Shown one piece after another: positions 7,599 through 16,293 of a stretch of 54,338 bases of DNA. Numbering within the stretch: position 1 is the first letter of the stretch; each line of letters begins with the position of its first letter. Under the pieces are notes generated by a model. That model did no database searches. It saw only the letters and a program-made list of their open reading frames with translations, and had not been told where the DNA came from. The stretch lies in the IMG/VR virus record IMGVR_UViG_3300017963_000063, positions 1 through 54,338 of that record; one strand, given 5' to 3'. The translations under genes were made by a program, and so were the position numbers. Origin of the DNA: a virus.

Positions 7599-9667
7599 CC
7601 CGCATGGCCACAGAAACACCGCCGACCGCTGGGCCAATCCCTAACATGGAGGAGCCCGCGTCTCTACCGAAGAAAGAGCGCAAATCCGCCACCAAGATCG
7701 TCGAATGGGTCCAGAAGCAAATCGAGAAGGGCTTGGAACGCCGGCGCATGCACGCCCTTCAGTGGATTCGAGTCATTTCCATAATGCGTGGCATCCACTG
7801 GTTCACGACGACCGGCGGCGTCTGGCGTCCCATTCGACAGAAGAACAAGAGCGATAAGCAGATTTTGGCCAAGGTCAAACTGCTAAAGCCGTGGTACGCA
7901 CGCCAACTCGGCATGATGAACGAAAACGAGGTTGGCGTGGTGGCTACGCCACTGGTCGGCCAGAACCCCGAGAGCTTCTTTAATGCCGACCGCGCCCAGA
8001 CGGTCATGGGCACGTGGGCGGATGAGATCAAGCTATCCGATTACGACCGGCACGAGAACCAGTTGCTGTTGAAGTACGGGGGCGTGTTCCGCCGCAGATA
8101 CCCCTGCATGATGGATCAGCAAGTCAAGCTGCAAGCAATCCCGCAGTCCGAAGTGTTCCCTATCCCGTTTGACGCCGCCGACGCCGACAAGGCCGACGGG
8201 CTCATGTGGATCACTCACGTTTCCGAGCAGTGGCTGGAACAAGAGGACATGCTATTCAAGGCCCGCTACGGCCGCAAGCCCGACAAGCCGATGGCCAAGC
8301 AGGCCAGTATGGACACCGTGCTGCTAAGCGCAAAATCTACGACGCTCGGAACCGCCCTGCTGACCGGCGAAAAGACCGACGGCGCGGTGGCGATAACGGT
8401 GTGGATGAAGCCGACCCCGTTCAATCCGTTCGGTGAGTACATCTTCATCCTGAACGACATGCTGTACCGCTACTGGTCACGGCCGGAGGATGGCATCCAC
8501 GACCCGCTGCCTAACAAGAAAATACCGCTGGACCCAGTGTACTACCTCAAGGACCCCGATGACTTCTGGGGCGAGGGATTCTGCGAGGCGCTGGTCCCTG
8601 CGCAACGAGAAGCCGATCGGCAGCAGTCGGTCCTGCTGCGCTCGGCACTTATGAACCGCGACATCACCGTGTTCAACTCGCGGATCATCAACCCCGCGGA
8701 CATCCAGAGCGACGAGGCCGCGCTGGTCCCGGTCAACGACGACGGGCTACAGCAAAACCGCTTTGTCATCGAGCGGGTAGTTGGCAACTCCATCAACAAA
8801 GACACGGCCAGCGTCTTTAGCCTCACCATTGATAACGCCAAACGTGCGGTCGGCTACGAGTCCGGCATCATCTTCGGCCAATCGGAGGGACGTGTTGACT
8901 CGGGGCCGCCCAACACCATGCTGAACCGCAACGCCCTGGCACCGCTGCAAGCAGTTGTAGGCCACAAGTTCAAATCTTACGAACGAACACTGCCGGCCGT
9001 ACTCGACATGCTGCCACAGGTCTGGCCGGAAGACAAGCAACTGCGGACTCAGGGGGAGTATAACCTGGGCCGCTCGCTGATGCTCAAGCGCCAGCAGATA
9101 CCTAGCAGCAAGGACGTTATCCTGAAGCCGACGCCGATGGTGGCCGGCGGCAAAACCAGCATGATTAATATGTTGCTGCAACTGCGCAGTATGCCGGACG
9201 ACACGCGGCAAACGCCCATCGTCAGCGATGCCGAGTTCCGCCGGTCACTGCGCATGCTGGACGTGGCCCCGCCTGGTATCCGTATTATCGACGAGGAAGA
9301 GGAGCGCATTCGCTGGCGGATCGCCCGTTTGATCGGAGACACCCAGCAGCCGCAAGCCAAGCCGGCCGGGTGCGGCGACAAATTTGTGGACGCCCAGCAG
9401 GCAATGGAAAATCACGAGGAGGTCCTCAGTCAGATGCGCAAGGCTATCCTGGCGCCTCAATTTGACCTCTACAGTCCGCTGGTCAAGAAGGTACTGCTGG
9501 CTGAGATCAACTGGCACAATGACCGACTGCAAGGCATTGTGGCACCGCCCAACCGATTCGACGATGACATTGAGCGACTAGACTCACAACGACAAGAGCG
9601 TTATATGTTTGACGCTTACCAGAATCTGGATTCCGATGCCGGCCAATTCGTGCCGCTCGGCGCTTAG
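7595..9667 (+). CDS. Portal protein (podovirus size)
   Basis: 690 residues. Portal proteins form the dodecameric DNA gateway of the head. Supporting points are the position after terminase and before scaffold and capsid, the length within the range of podovirus-type portals, a helical N-terminus, the 'YYLKDPDDFWGEGFCEALVP' segment with the acidic/aromatic character of portal wing regions, and a long helical C-terminal part with KKVLLAEINWHNDRLQG-like stem helices. It starts at ATG 7595, overlapping the upstream gene. No competing function fits. Confidence 0.75.
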   Translation: MTRMATETPPTAGPIPNMEEPASLPKKERKSATKIVEWVQKQIEKGLERRRMHALQWIRVISIMRGIHWFTTTGGVWRPIRQKNKSDKQILAKVKLLKPWYARQLGMMNENEVGVVATPLVGQNPESFFNADRAQTVMGTWADEIKLSDYDRHENQLLLKYGGVFRRRYPCMMDQQVKLQAIPQSEVFPIPFDAADADKADGLMWITHVSEQWLEQEDMLFKARYGRKPDKPMAKQASMDTVLLSAKSTTLGTALLTGEKTDGAVAITVWMKPTPFNPFGEYIFILNDMLYRYWSRPEDGIHDPLPNKKIPLDPVYYLKDPDDFWGEGFCEALVPAQREADRQQSVLLRSALMNRDITVFNSRIINPADIQSDEAALVPVNDDGLQQNRFVIERVVGNSINKDTASVFSLTIDNAKRAVGYESGIIFGQSEGRVDSGPPNTMLNRNALAPLQAVVGHKFKSYERTLPAVLDMLPQVWPEDKQLRTQGEYNLGRSLMLKRQQIPSSKDVILKPTPMVAGGKTSMINMLLQLRSMPDDTRQTPIVSDAEFRRSLRMLDVAPPGIRIIDEEEERIRWRIARLIGDTQQPQAKPAGCGDKFVDAQQAMENHEEVLSQMRKAILAPQFDLYSPLVKKVLLAEINWHNDRLQGIVAPPNRFDDDIERLDSQRQERYMFDAYQNLDSDAGQFVPLGA

Positions 9668-9681
9668 TAAGGAGCCCTATC

Positions 9682-10725
9682 GTGTCAGACAACCCGGCCC
9701 AAGAGGGCCAGAAGAAACCGGACGCCAAGCAGGCCGAAGGGAAGCCGCCCAAGCCGGATGGCGAGCAGAAACAAACCATTGTCGAGGCCCTGGCGGCAAG
9801 CGACCCGCCGCCAACGGCAGCACTGGACCCCAGCAAGGTCGTCGAGTGGTCGGGAGCGGACGGTAAGAAACGGCGGCTGGCCATCCGCGAGCTTATGGAG
9901 AGCGCCGAGGTGGCGGAGGCCGCGCCGGTTTGGATAAGCGACAAGTCCGCGGTCGAGAAGTACACGCTGATGGACCAGGCCCTACAGGGTGATGCCGGGG
10001 CGGCCTCCAAACTGCTGGAGAAGTACCCCGAGGTCATGGGCGCCGGGAAGCAACCAGCCCAACCGACAGTCGAGCACGTCCCTGTGGATCAGTTCATGGC
10101 CCTGCAAGACAAGCTAAACGCGATGGAACAACAGCTTCAGCAGATGGCTGGCACTGTCGGAGACGTGGAATCCGCAAGGACGAAACAGTCCTACCAGTAC
10201 ATGATCCAGGCCCACAAGGACAAACTGCCGTACTTGGCGGCACACCCCAAGGCCGCCGACCTCGCCATCAACAAGCTGAACGAGCTGCGACAGCAAGGGG
10301 TGGACTTCTCCCAAGTGCAGCAACCCGGCGCTGCCATCGGCATGATCCTCCAGACTGTCGAGAATGAACTTGCCGCTACAGTCCAGCTTTATGGCGGGGC
10401 GGTGCCCCCGGGGCAGGCGCCGGCACCGGGCGGAACCCAGACCGTGGTTATGGACGACCAGCAAGCCGCTGGCCAGGGAAGAAAGCGGTCGGTGCTGGAC
10501 CTATCGGGCTTCGGGAAAACAACCGACGCGGCCGGCGTACCGCTCGCCCAGCCGCCACTACAGCCCGCTGGCACGATTCCGAACCAGCCCGTAGAGTCCG
10601 TGCCCGCCGGATCAGGGGCCGTGGGGGGCATTCAGCAGCAGCCAGCGGACCTGAAAACGCGGGAAGGCGGACTGGCCCGCATGCGCGAGCGGCTGGCACA
10701 ACTCCGGGCAGCAGAAGGAGTCTAG
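9682..10725 (+). CDS. Probable scaffolding / head assembly protein
   Basis: 347 residues, GTG start behind AAGGAG. The N-terminal ~50 residues are Lys/Pro/Gln-rich and disordered, the middle (about 80-240) is strongly helical with heptad-like stretches (QFMALQDKLNAMEQQLQQMA), and the C-terminus is low-complexity before a final charged helix with arginines. Disordered plus coiled-coil with a basic end is typical of scaffolding proteins, and the gene lies between portal and capsid genes. Assignment is by architecture and position. Confidence 0.6.
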   Translation: MSDNPAQEGQKKPDAKQAEGKPPKPDGEQKQTIVEALAASDPPPTAALDPSKVVEWSGADGKKRRLAIRELMESAEVAEAAPVWISDKSAVEKYTLMDQALQGDAGAASKLLEKYPEVMGAGKQPAQPTVEHVPVDQFMALQDKLNAMEQQLQQMAGTVGDVESARTKQSYQYMIQAHKDKLPYLAAHPKAADLAINKLNELRQQGVDFSQVQQPGAAIGMILQTVENELAATVQLYGGAVPPGQAPAPGGTQTVVMDDQQAAGQGRKRSVLDLSGFGKTTDAAGVPLAQPPLQPAGTIPNQPVESVPAGSGAVGGIQQQPADLKTREGGLARMRERLAQLRAAEGV

Positions 10726-10726
10726 G

Positions 10727-11065
10727 ATGTCAGGAAACAACAAGTCGCCGAAAACCATGGCATTCGACCCCATGAAGGCGGAGTTGGCGCCGAACACCGT
10801 TCTGGTCGAGAAGCTGCCCAAGGACCTTATGACAAAGGGCGGGCTTCACCTACCGGAAAACGTGGCCGAGGAACAATTTATCGGCAGGGTCTTGAAATGC
10901 AACGGGGATCGGGAGTATAAGCGGGGCGGGTACGTTCTGTTCCGCCAGGGCTCTGGGGTGGACATACAGGTCCAGGACCGAGACGACCTTGTGGCCCTGA
11001 ACTGGAAGGGCGATTTAGCCGACGAAGTGGTACTGTATTGGCCACCGGGTTCGGTTGACGTATAG
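10727..11065 (+). CDS. GroES-like co-chaperonin
   Basis: 112 residues, close to the ~97 of GroES. The pattern fits a GroES beta-barrel: 'NTVLVEKLP' as first strand, a putative mobile loop KDLMTKGGLHLPE with GGLHL in place of the GroES GGIVL, then 'FIGRVLKCNGD' matching the strand ending in VGNG, 'KRGGYVLFRQGSGVDIQ' matching the VGD-VIF-YG-x-E segment, and a final 'DLVAL' like the DILA end. Phage co-chaperonins (T4 gp31, RB49 CocO) cap host GroEL during capsid folding, and this gene sits directly before the capsid gene. The fold call is from pattern; GroEL use is inference. Confidence 0.65.
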   Translation: MSGNNKSPKTMAFDPMKAELAPNTVLVEKLPKDLMTKGGLHLPENVAEEQFIGRVLKCNGDREYKRGGYVLFRQGSGVDIQVQDRDDLVALNWKGDLADEVVLYWPPGSVDV

Positions 11066-11194
11066 AATTCCACGGCGGCCAAGCGGACGCCACGACATAA
11101 CGGCCAAGTGGCCGATCTGAGGATCGTTCCACGACAGCCTTGCAGGCCAAGGCGCTTACAGGCAGTCGCGTAAGCAACTTGTAAGGAGCCTGCA
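11066..11194 (+). promoter_or_regulatory. Leader of capsid gene with small hairpins
   Basis: This 129-bp gap is unusual in a module whose genes otherwise abut. It contains CGGCCA-AG-TGGCCG near 11100-11113 and GCTTAC-N10-GTAAGC near 11153-11174, both perfect dyads. The second stem is followed closely by the ribosome-binding site TAAGGAG of the capsid gene. It may be an mRNA-stability or translation element giving extra capsid protein; no clear promoter was found. Confidence 0.4.
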
Positions 11195-12679
11195 ATGGCT
11201 GATACTTTTGCGCAATTCGAGACGCTTTTGATCGAGAGCGTCGACGACATGGTCTACGACCGCGAACTGCGGGACGACGACATCTCCTGGCGCATACTCG
11301 ATACGATGGCCCCGATCCCTCGGGGTGGACGAGCCACCGACGGCGCAGGACAGTCAGATGCCAATACGCCTGAATTCGAGGCGTCCTGGCGTATGCGCGT
11401 CCAGCGTGCCGGCCTAATCACTGCTGGCCAGTTCGGTGAAGGCAACCTGACAATGATGGGCGCTGACGATCACCTGGCGATGGGCCAGGACGTTGGCCAA
11501 CTCTATCCCGACCCCACTAAGGCCGCGCTGCGATCGTGGATCACGGTCAAAACGCTGTTGAAAGTGGTCAAAGGCGTTTTGCCGATCAACGAGGACCAGA
11601 TCGACACGGACCTCATCGGCAACCCGATTGAAGAGGTGGCGATGGAGCATGTCGAAGACGTGCTCGGCCTGCTTCGCAAGTACATCTGCACGAACTTCTG
11701 GTCGGACGGCTCGGGGCTGGTCGCCCAGGTCAACAACTCGGCAGGCTACTCGGTTACGACCTCGCCGACCGAAGTGGCCATCGACGTGGGCACTCCGTTC
11801 CGCTTCGAGAAGGGCCAGCGGTACATTTTCGGCAGCAACGTGGCCCAAGCAAACTACGGCTCCTCGGCCAGGACGTATCGCACTGGTGCGACCTCCGGCA
11901 CGACTGGAATCGCTCGCTGCGTGGAGATCAACGAGAAAGACCGGACGGTCTACTTCGAGGCCGAGCCGGCTTCCGGCACGATCACGCTGACCGATAACGA
12001 TGCCATCGTGCAGCACGACACCGTGGTTACCACAGGGACTACGGTCACTGCCCAGTCACTGTGCCCTAACGGAGTTGAGTCGTTGCTGGTCGATTCGGGC
12101 GACTTCCCCGACACGAGCCACACGGTCACCGATTATGAGGCCCTGCGTGCCCAGATCGCCGGCGACGAGTCGGCGAAGGTTCCGCCGAACGCCGAGAACA
12201 TGGCGGTCCTGCTCGACCAGATGATGGCTGCCGGGATCACCCCGCCTCCGCTGTGGATTTCCGAGCAAAGCGTGCAGACCCTGTACGCTCAAGCCGAACG
12301 GCAGGGCGGCGCGGTCTACCCGGTCAACCAGGGCGCCCCCTACCAGGCTTCCGGCGGGATCAGTGGTGCGGTATTCCAGCACTACAACTACACCCCGGCG
12401 TGGCTGCTGTCTTCGTTGTGCCGTCCAGGCGCAATTCACGGTCTGGACCCGGCCGACTGGATGAAGTGGATGCCCATTGGCAAAGCGGTTCGCTGGAAGT
12501 TCAAGAGCGGGTCGATGGCCGGGGCGTCCAGCATCTTCCAGCCCGTCATGTCCGGTACGCAGGTCACCGGCTTGGCCCAGGCTCCGTTCAAGACCTTCGT
12601 GCAGTTTGGCGTCAAGACGCCGCGGGCTCAGTTCCGTCGTATCGGATTCCAGAACGCCCGCGACGTGGTTGGCACCTAG
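11195..12679 (+). CDS. Major capsid protein (probable)
   Basis: 494 residues, with a strong ribosome-binding site (TAAGGAG). It follows scaffold and co-chaperonin genes, the usual place of the capsid gene, and has the length and soluble mixed alpha/beta composition expected of an HK97-fold capsid subunit with an insertion. An N-terminal helix is followed by a domain with 'RSWITVKTLLKVVKGVLPIN' and a beta-rich middle. I see no sequence motif that proves the fold, so the call rests on position, length and the absence of a better candidate. Confidence 0.7.
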   Translation: MADTFAQFETLLIESVDDMVYDRELRDDDISWRILDTMAPIPRGGRATDGAGQSDANTPEFEASWRMRVQRAGLITAGQFGEGNLTMMGADDHLAMGQDVGQLYPDPTKAALRSWITVKTLLKVVKGVLPINEDQIDTDLIGNPIEEVAMEHVEDVLGLLRKYICTNFWSDGSGLVAQVNNSAGYSVTTSPTEVAIDVGTPFRFEKGQRYIFGSNVAQANYGSSARTYRTGATSGTTGIARCVEINEKDRTVYFEAEPASGTITLTDNDAIVQHDTVVTTGTTVTAQSLCPNGVESLLVDSGDFPDTSHTVTDYEALRAQIAGDESAKVPPNAENMAVLLDQMMAAGITPPPLWISEQSVQTLYAQAERQGGAVYPVNQGAPYQASGGISGAVFQHYNYTPAWLLSSLCRPGAIHGLDPADWMKWMPIGKAVRWKFKSGSMAGASSIFQPVMSGTQVTGLAQAPFKTFVQFGVKTPRAQFRRIGFQNARDVVGT

Positions 12680-12696
12680 AGAAGGAGTGACTGAAC

Positions 12697-13113
12697 ATGG
12701 CTGGAAATGCTAACGTACTGAAGTCCGCCTGGCCGCAAGGCGAAGATGGGATCATCCTGTTGGAGCTTGGTCCCTTTGAAGTCGAGGCGTCCAAGACAAA
12801 TTACGTTGTCGATGCGCTTCGTGTTCCGTATGCGTTCGAGCCGGTGTATGCGGAGGTGGCGTCCCATACGGTGACGGTCACCAACGGGATCACGTTGGAC
12901 GTGCTTGACAATGAATCGACTCCGCAGCAGATCGTGGAGGACCACACGCTGGCCGCCTCGACGGCTGGCTCAACGGCCAATGCGTCGATGACCATTGACG
13001 ACTTTGGCCCGGTCCTGGCGGACGCCGTGCTGTCGGTCAGATACACGTCAGGCGCCAGCGACACCTCCGTCAACACGAAGGTCCGGCTCTGGGTCCGCCC
13101 GGTGCATAAGTAA
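12697..13113 (+). CDS. Probable head decoration or minor virion protein
   Basis: 138 residues, beta-prone throughout with Thr/Val/Ala-rich strands and no signal or membrane helix. It starts behind AAGGAG 17 bases after the capsid gene. Small beta proteins immediately after the major capsid gene are often decoration or cement proteins. This is positional inference. Confidence 0.5.
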   Translation: MAGNANVLKSAWPQGEDGIILLELGPFEVEASKTNYVVDALRVPYAFEPVYAEVASHTVTVTNGITLDVLDNESTPQQIVEDHTLAASTAGSTANASMTIDDFGPVLADAVLSVRYTSGASDTSVNTKVRLWVRPVHK

Positions 13114-13123
13114 GGAGCGGCCG

Positions 13124-13510
13124 ATGAAAACCAAACTCGTAACAGGTATCGCAACGGTCGCCACTCCAGGCACCGCCGTACAGCTAACGTCCACCGCACA
13201 CCGGGCAATTTCCGTGCATCTGGAGGGCGACGGTAGCCACATTTCCGTTGTCGGAGACTCCAGCGTGGTGTACGGCACCGGGAACGCCTGGGCACAAGGG
13301 ACCTCTCGCGGCATCGCGGTCTCAGATGGTTCGGGCAACTCTGGAGAAGTGGCAGCAACGGATGTTACTGCTGCTGGGGCGCAGGATGTCGGGCGGCAAT
13401 TCTACGGCGGCACTCCGACGATGGACCTATCGGCGATTTACTTGGACGGCAACAACGGCTCTGGTTCGGGGACTTCAGTAACCTGGACCGCTTTGGTAAT
13501 GGAGGGCTAA
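13124..13510 (+). CDS. Small glycine/serine-rich virion protein
   Basis: 128 residues from ATG 13124, which has TAAGGAG at the right distance. It opens with a hydrophobic strand-rich segment (KLVTGIATVATPGTAVQL) and continues with Gly/Ser/Thr-rich beta segments, with no membrane helix. It is probably a minor head or fibre component of the local structural cluster. Role unknown. Confidence 0.5.
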   Translation: MKTKLVTGIATVATPGTAVQLTSTAHRAISVHLEGDGSHISVVGDSSVVYGTGNAWAQGTSRGIAVSDGSGNSGEVAATDVTAAGAQDVGRQFYGGTPTMDLSAIYLDGNNGSGSGTSVTWTALVMEG

Positions 13511-13511
13511 T

Positions 13512-14105
13512 ATGGCTGTCACGCCGGGAGTGAGTAAGTCCACCCCAGGCAGCCAGTCGGTTGCCGTCGATGTGGACACCATTGGAGACGTGCTGTACGG
13601 CACTACCGGGATCACGTCTTGGGCTGCCGGGGCCGCCCCTGCCAACGGAGTATCAATGTCGGAGGCGCTTCGGTATATCAGTGAGGATCAGAGCCTGCGT
13701 ATTGCCAACAAGGCGGCGGCCTCTTTGCCGCAATCCACGGCAGGAGCGCTGTTCACCATTGCCAGCGGTAACATCCTCGTGGTGTCGCTGGTCGGCGAGG
13801 TGACTACGGTGATCCAAACGCAGGCCAACGCAACCAAGCTCACATTCAACCCGACCGGAACTGGGGCGAGTACCGATCTGTGTACGTCGCTTGACATCAC
13901 CGCCGATGCAGTTGGCACGTTCTACTCGCTTACCGGAGTTGCGGCCGACGCACTGCAAGATGGCGTGTGGATGGTCCCCAAAATGGCCCAAGAGTTGATT
14001 CTGGGGCCGGGTACTATCGACCTTGATTGTGCCGCATCTAATACCGGCGCAGTCGAGTGGCATTTGCTGTACCGCAAAATCGACGCTTCGGCGGCGGTGA
14101 GCTAA
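13512..14105 (+). CDS. Virion protein, first of a tandem paralogous pair
   Basis: 197 residues. Its second half is clearly related to the next gene (14116-14673): both share 'QANATKLTFNPTG', 'GASTDLC', and 'GTIDLDCAASNTG' near the end, in the same order and spacing. The N-terminal thirds differ more. This indicates duplication of a beta-sandwich-like structural domain followed by divergence. Likely a decoration or fibre-type protein. It has no membrane segment and lies in the head/tail-joining region. Confidence 0.6.
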   Translation: MAVTPGVSKSTPGSQSVAVDVDTIGDVLYGTTGITSWAAGAAPANGVSMSEALRYISEDQSLRIANKAAASLPQSTAGALFTIASGNILVVSLVGEVTTVIQTQANATKLTFNPTGTGASTDLCTSLDITADAVGTFYSLTGVAADALQDGVWMVPKMAQELILGPGTIDLDCAASNTGAVEWHLLYRKIDASAAVS

Positions 14106-14115
14106 GGAGGCTGAC

Positions 14116-14673
14116 ATGGGAAGTTGGAACGACGTTGGTAGTCCTAACGCGACCACAACTGACAGCCTGCACGGCAAAATGGGCACCGATGCCGAGATGG
14201 GGGACACCAGCCTGTATGACATGCTCATCGCGGGCCTGCCGCAACAGGCGTCCAGGGCAACGGATACGCTGCCACAGACTACGGCAGAGGCGCTGTTCAC
14301 TATCACCGGCACCATCGAGTTGCTGGCCATCGTCGGAGAAGTGACCACTGCCATTCAGAATCAGGCGAACGCGACCAAGCTGACCTTCAATCCGACTGGA
14401 GCGGGGGCCAGTACCGACCTTTGCGCTGCGCTGGACATCGACAACGACGCCGCCGGAGTGCTATACACTATCAGCGGCGATTTCAGCGATGCAATGCTGG
14501 AAGGTGTCTGGTGTGCCGAGCGCACATCAACGGCCAACACGTCTAAAGGCGTCATACTTGGCGCCGGGACGATTGACCTTGATTGCGCGGCGAGCAACAC
14601 CGGCAACATTCAGTGGTTCGTGTTGTGGCGGCCGATTGAAAGCGGCTCAACTGTAACTGCGACCGCGGTGTAG
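14116..14673 (+). CDS. Virion protein, second of a tandem paralogous pair
   Basis: 185 residues, paralogue of the upstream gene (shared segments QNQANATKLTFNPTG, GASTDLC and ILGAGTIDLDCAASNTG). An AAGGAGG ribosome-binding site precedes ATG 14116. Residues about 40-50 have 'SLYDMLIAG', which reads as a short helix before the beta domain. The pair probably forms related surface proteins, allowing two receptor or decoration variants; this is inference. Confidence 0.6.
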   Translation: MGSWNDVGSPNATTTDSLHGKMGTDAEMGDTSLYDMLIAGLPQQASRATDTLPQTTAEALFTITGTIELLAIVGEVTTAIQNQANATKLTFNPTGAGASTDLCAALDIDNDAAGVLYTISGDFSDAMLEGVWCAERTSTANTSKGVILGAGTIDLDCAASNTGNIQWFVLWRPIESGSTVTATAV

Positions 14674-14674
14674 T

Positions 14675-15205
14675 GTGGCGAAAAGGCCGGTCAGAACGTC
14701 AATGCTCGGGCAGGCGGTCATGCCTGCTCGGGCAGATTGGAACAAGATGGGGCCGTCAATGCCCCTATGGTTCAGGGACGCCCTTCGGCAAGTCGATCCC
14801 AAGCTGGTTTTGCAGTTCATTCCTCCAGCTCACGAGATAGGGCCGGAAGGCGTCCATCCCTGGATGTTCCCGGCCGGCGTGTGGATGGTCTGCCGGAAGA
14901 TGCCGCGCACCGGCTGGCTACATGCCAGGGCAGTAATGATGCTGTACAATCAGACAACCGGGTTGCCCCGAAAGCCGACCGTGCAGGACGTGAACACCAT
15001 CCGACAGTATCGGGACGCATGGCGAAAGAACGGCCTCGACGACCTGGACGAGAAGTTTGACCGTACCTGCAAGGCTTTGATGCGGGCCAAGGATGCCAAA
15101 ACACGCGACCGGGCCTTGACAGGTATCGCGAACTGCATGCGCAAGCACAATATGACCCAGTATGGCGGAAGGAGGATTAGCGTTCCAGCCATGCCCGGCA
15201 AGTAG
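14675..15205 (+). CDS. Unknown basic helical protein of the tail module
   Basis: 176 residues, GTG start next to the preceding stop. Basic, with a Pro/Trp-rich segment (PPAHEIGPEGVHPWMFPAG) and a helical, Lys/Arg-rich C-terminal half. It lies between the paralogous virion pair and the adaptor-like gene. It could be a head-completion protein, but no family is recognised. Confidence 0.5.
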   Translation: MAKRPVRTSMLGQAVMPARADWNKMGPSMPLWFRDALRQVDPKLVLQFIPPAHEIGPEGVHPWMFPAGVWMVCRKMPRTGWLHARAVMMLYNQTTGLPRKPTVQDVNTIRQYRDAWRKNGLDDLDEKFDRTCKALMRAKDAKTRDRALTGIANCMRKHNMTQYGGRRISVPAMPGK

Positions 15206-15214
15206 GAGGCGGCC

Positions 15215-16288
15215 ATGGCCGAAATAGAAACCCCTAAGAAGTTCCCCGGCTGCGTAGCCGATATCGGCCAGATAGACCCAGGGGGCGGAAGTCCGCCAGT
15301 TCCGCCCCCTGGCGAGCGAGCAATACCGTCGCTGTCGCTGACGGTGTTTATTTCGTCAGCCCCGGACCCGGAGGACGGGCCTATGAAGTCGTTTTTGCAA
15401 TTGTTCTACGAGCAAATCGACGATTTCCTGGGCGACCCAAAGCTCGTTAAGCGTCTACCGCACGCCAAACGCTACGAGATGCTGCGTGTGGCCGAAACGC
15501 AAATCTGGGAAAAGCTGGTCCGCACCGTGGGGCACAACGGATCGCTCGGCCGGGCCGAGGCAACTATCACCCTTCAAGATGACGTGCGGTACTACCGACT
15601 TCCGGGCAACTTCCGCAAGTTCATTGAGTTCGTCCATCGCAACAACGGCGATCCCAACGAAATAATCAACCGGCTGCGCACCATCCCTATGAGCAGCCCC
15701 GGGCCAGGGATAGAGCTGCTGAACGCGAACCGCGGCATGGTCATTAGGCCGAACCCGGTCCTTCCCGGCGACGAAGACTGGACGCTGGTGTACGAAAAGG
15801 GGCCGGTGCTCACGCACTACGCGCAGGCCGAGGCAATCGGAGATCAGCACATCAAGTTCGGCACGCCTGGAGATGACGCCGGCGAACTGATCCTTAACGA
15901 CGACTACTACAATGGCTCGATGGTTGAGGTCTACGAAGCCGAAACCGGCAACCTCCAAACCATCGAAATCGAGGATTTCGTCTCCGACTCCAAGACGGCG
16001 TATTTGCGGTTCCCGTGGTCGCCAAAGCCGACTGGCGAAACGATCATGTACCAGATTCGCCCCGTGCTGCCCGAGAACTACTCCAACATCTACGCCCTTC
16101 GGGTCGCGGCATTGTACGCCCGGTCGCAAGGGTTCCCCATAAAGGCCCGGTCGCTGGACTCTGAGTTCAACGCCCAGTTTGCGGCCTGCGCGGCGTACTT
16201 CGCAAGCCAGACGTTCGACCGCGCGCCGAGCCGACACGAGCCTACGCCTTCGACGATGCAGGCAGTGGACATTTATGAGGACTGGTAG
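15215..16288 (+). CDS. Probable head-tail adaptor protein
   Basis: 357 residues. The N-terminal ~55 residues are Pro-rich and flexible; the remainder alternates helices and beta strands, with a helical start 'MKSFLQLFYEQIDDFLGDPK', a central beta domain and an Ala-rich C-terminal helix 'NIYALRVAALYARSQGFP'. Many podoviral adaptor and virion-assembly proteins have this order and precede the nozzle gene, as here. The assignment is architectural and positional. Confidence 0.5.
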   Translation: MAEIETPKKFPGCVADIGQIDPGGGSPPVPPPGERAIPSLSLTVFISSAPDPEDGPMKSFLQLFYEQIDDFLGDPKLVKRLPHAKRYEMLRVAETQIWEKLVRTVGHNGSLGRAEATITLQDDVRYYRLPGNFRKFIEFVHRNNGDPNEIINRLRTIPMSSPGPGIELLNANRGMVIRPNPVLPGDEDWTLVYEKGPVLTHYAQAEAIGDQHIKFGTPGDDAGELILNDDYYNGSMVEVYEAETGNLQTIEIEDFVSDSKTAYLRFPWSPKPTGETIMYQIRPVLPENYSNIYALRVAALYARSQGFPIKARSLDSEFNAQFAACAAYFASQTFDRAPSRHEPTPSTMQAVDIYEDW

Positions 16289-16293
16289 TCGCC

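Noticed and set aside
15455-16237. 260-codon leftward frame
   Set aside because: Antisense to the well-supported adaptor-like gene; no ribosome-binding site and shadow-type composition.
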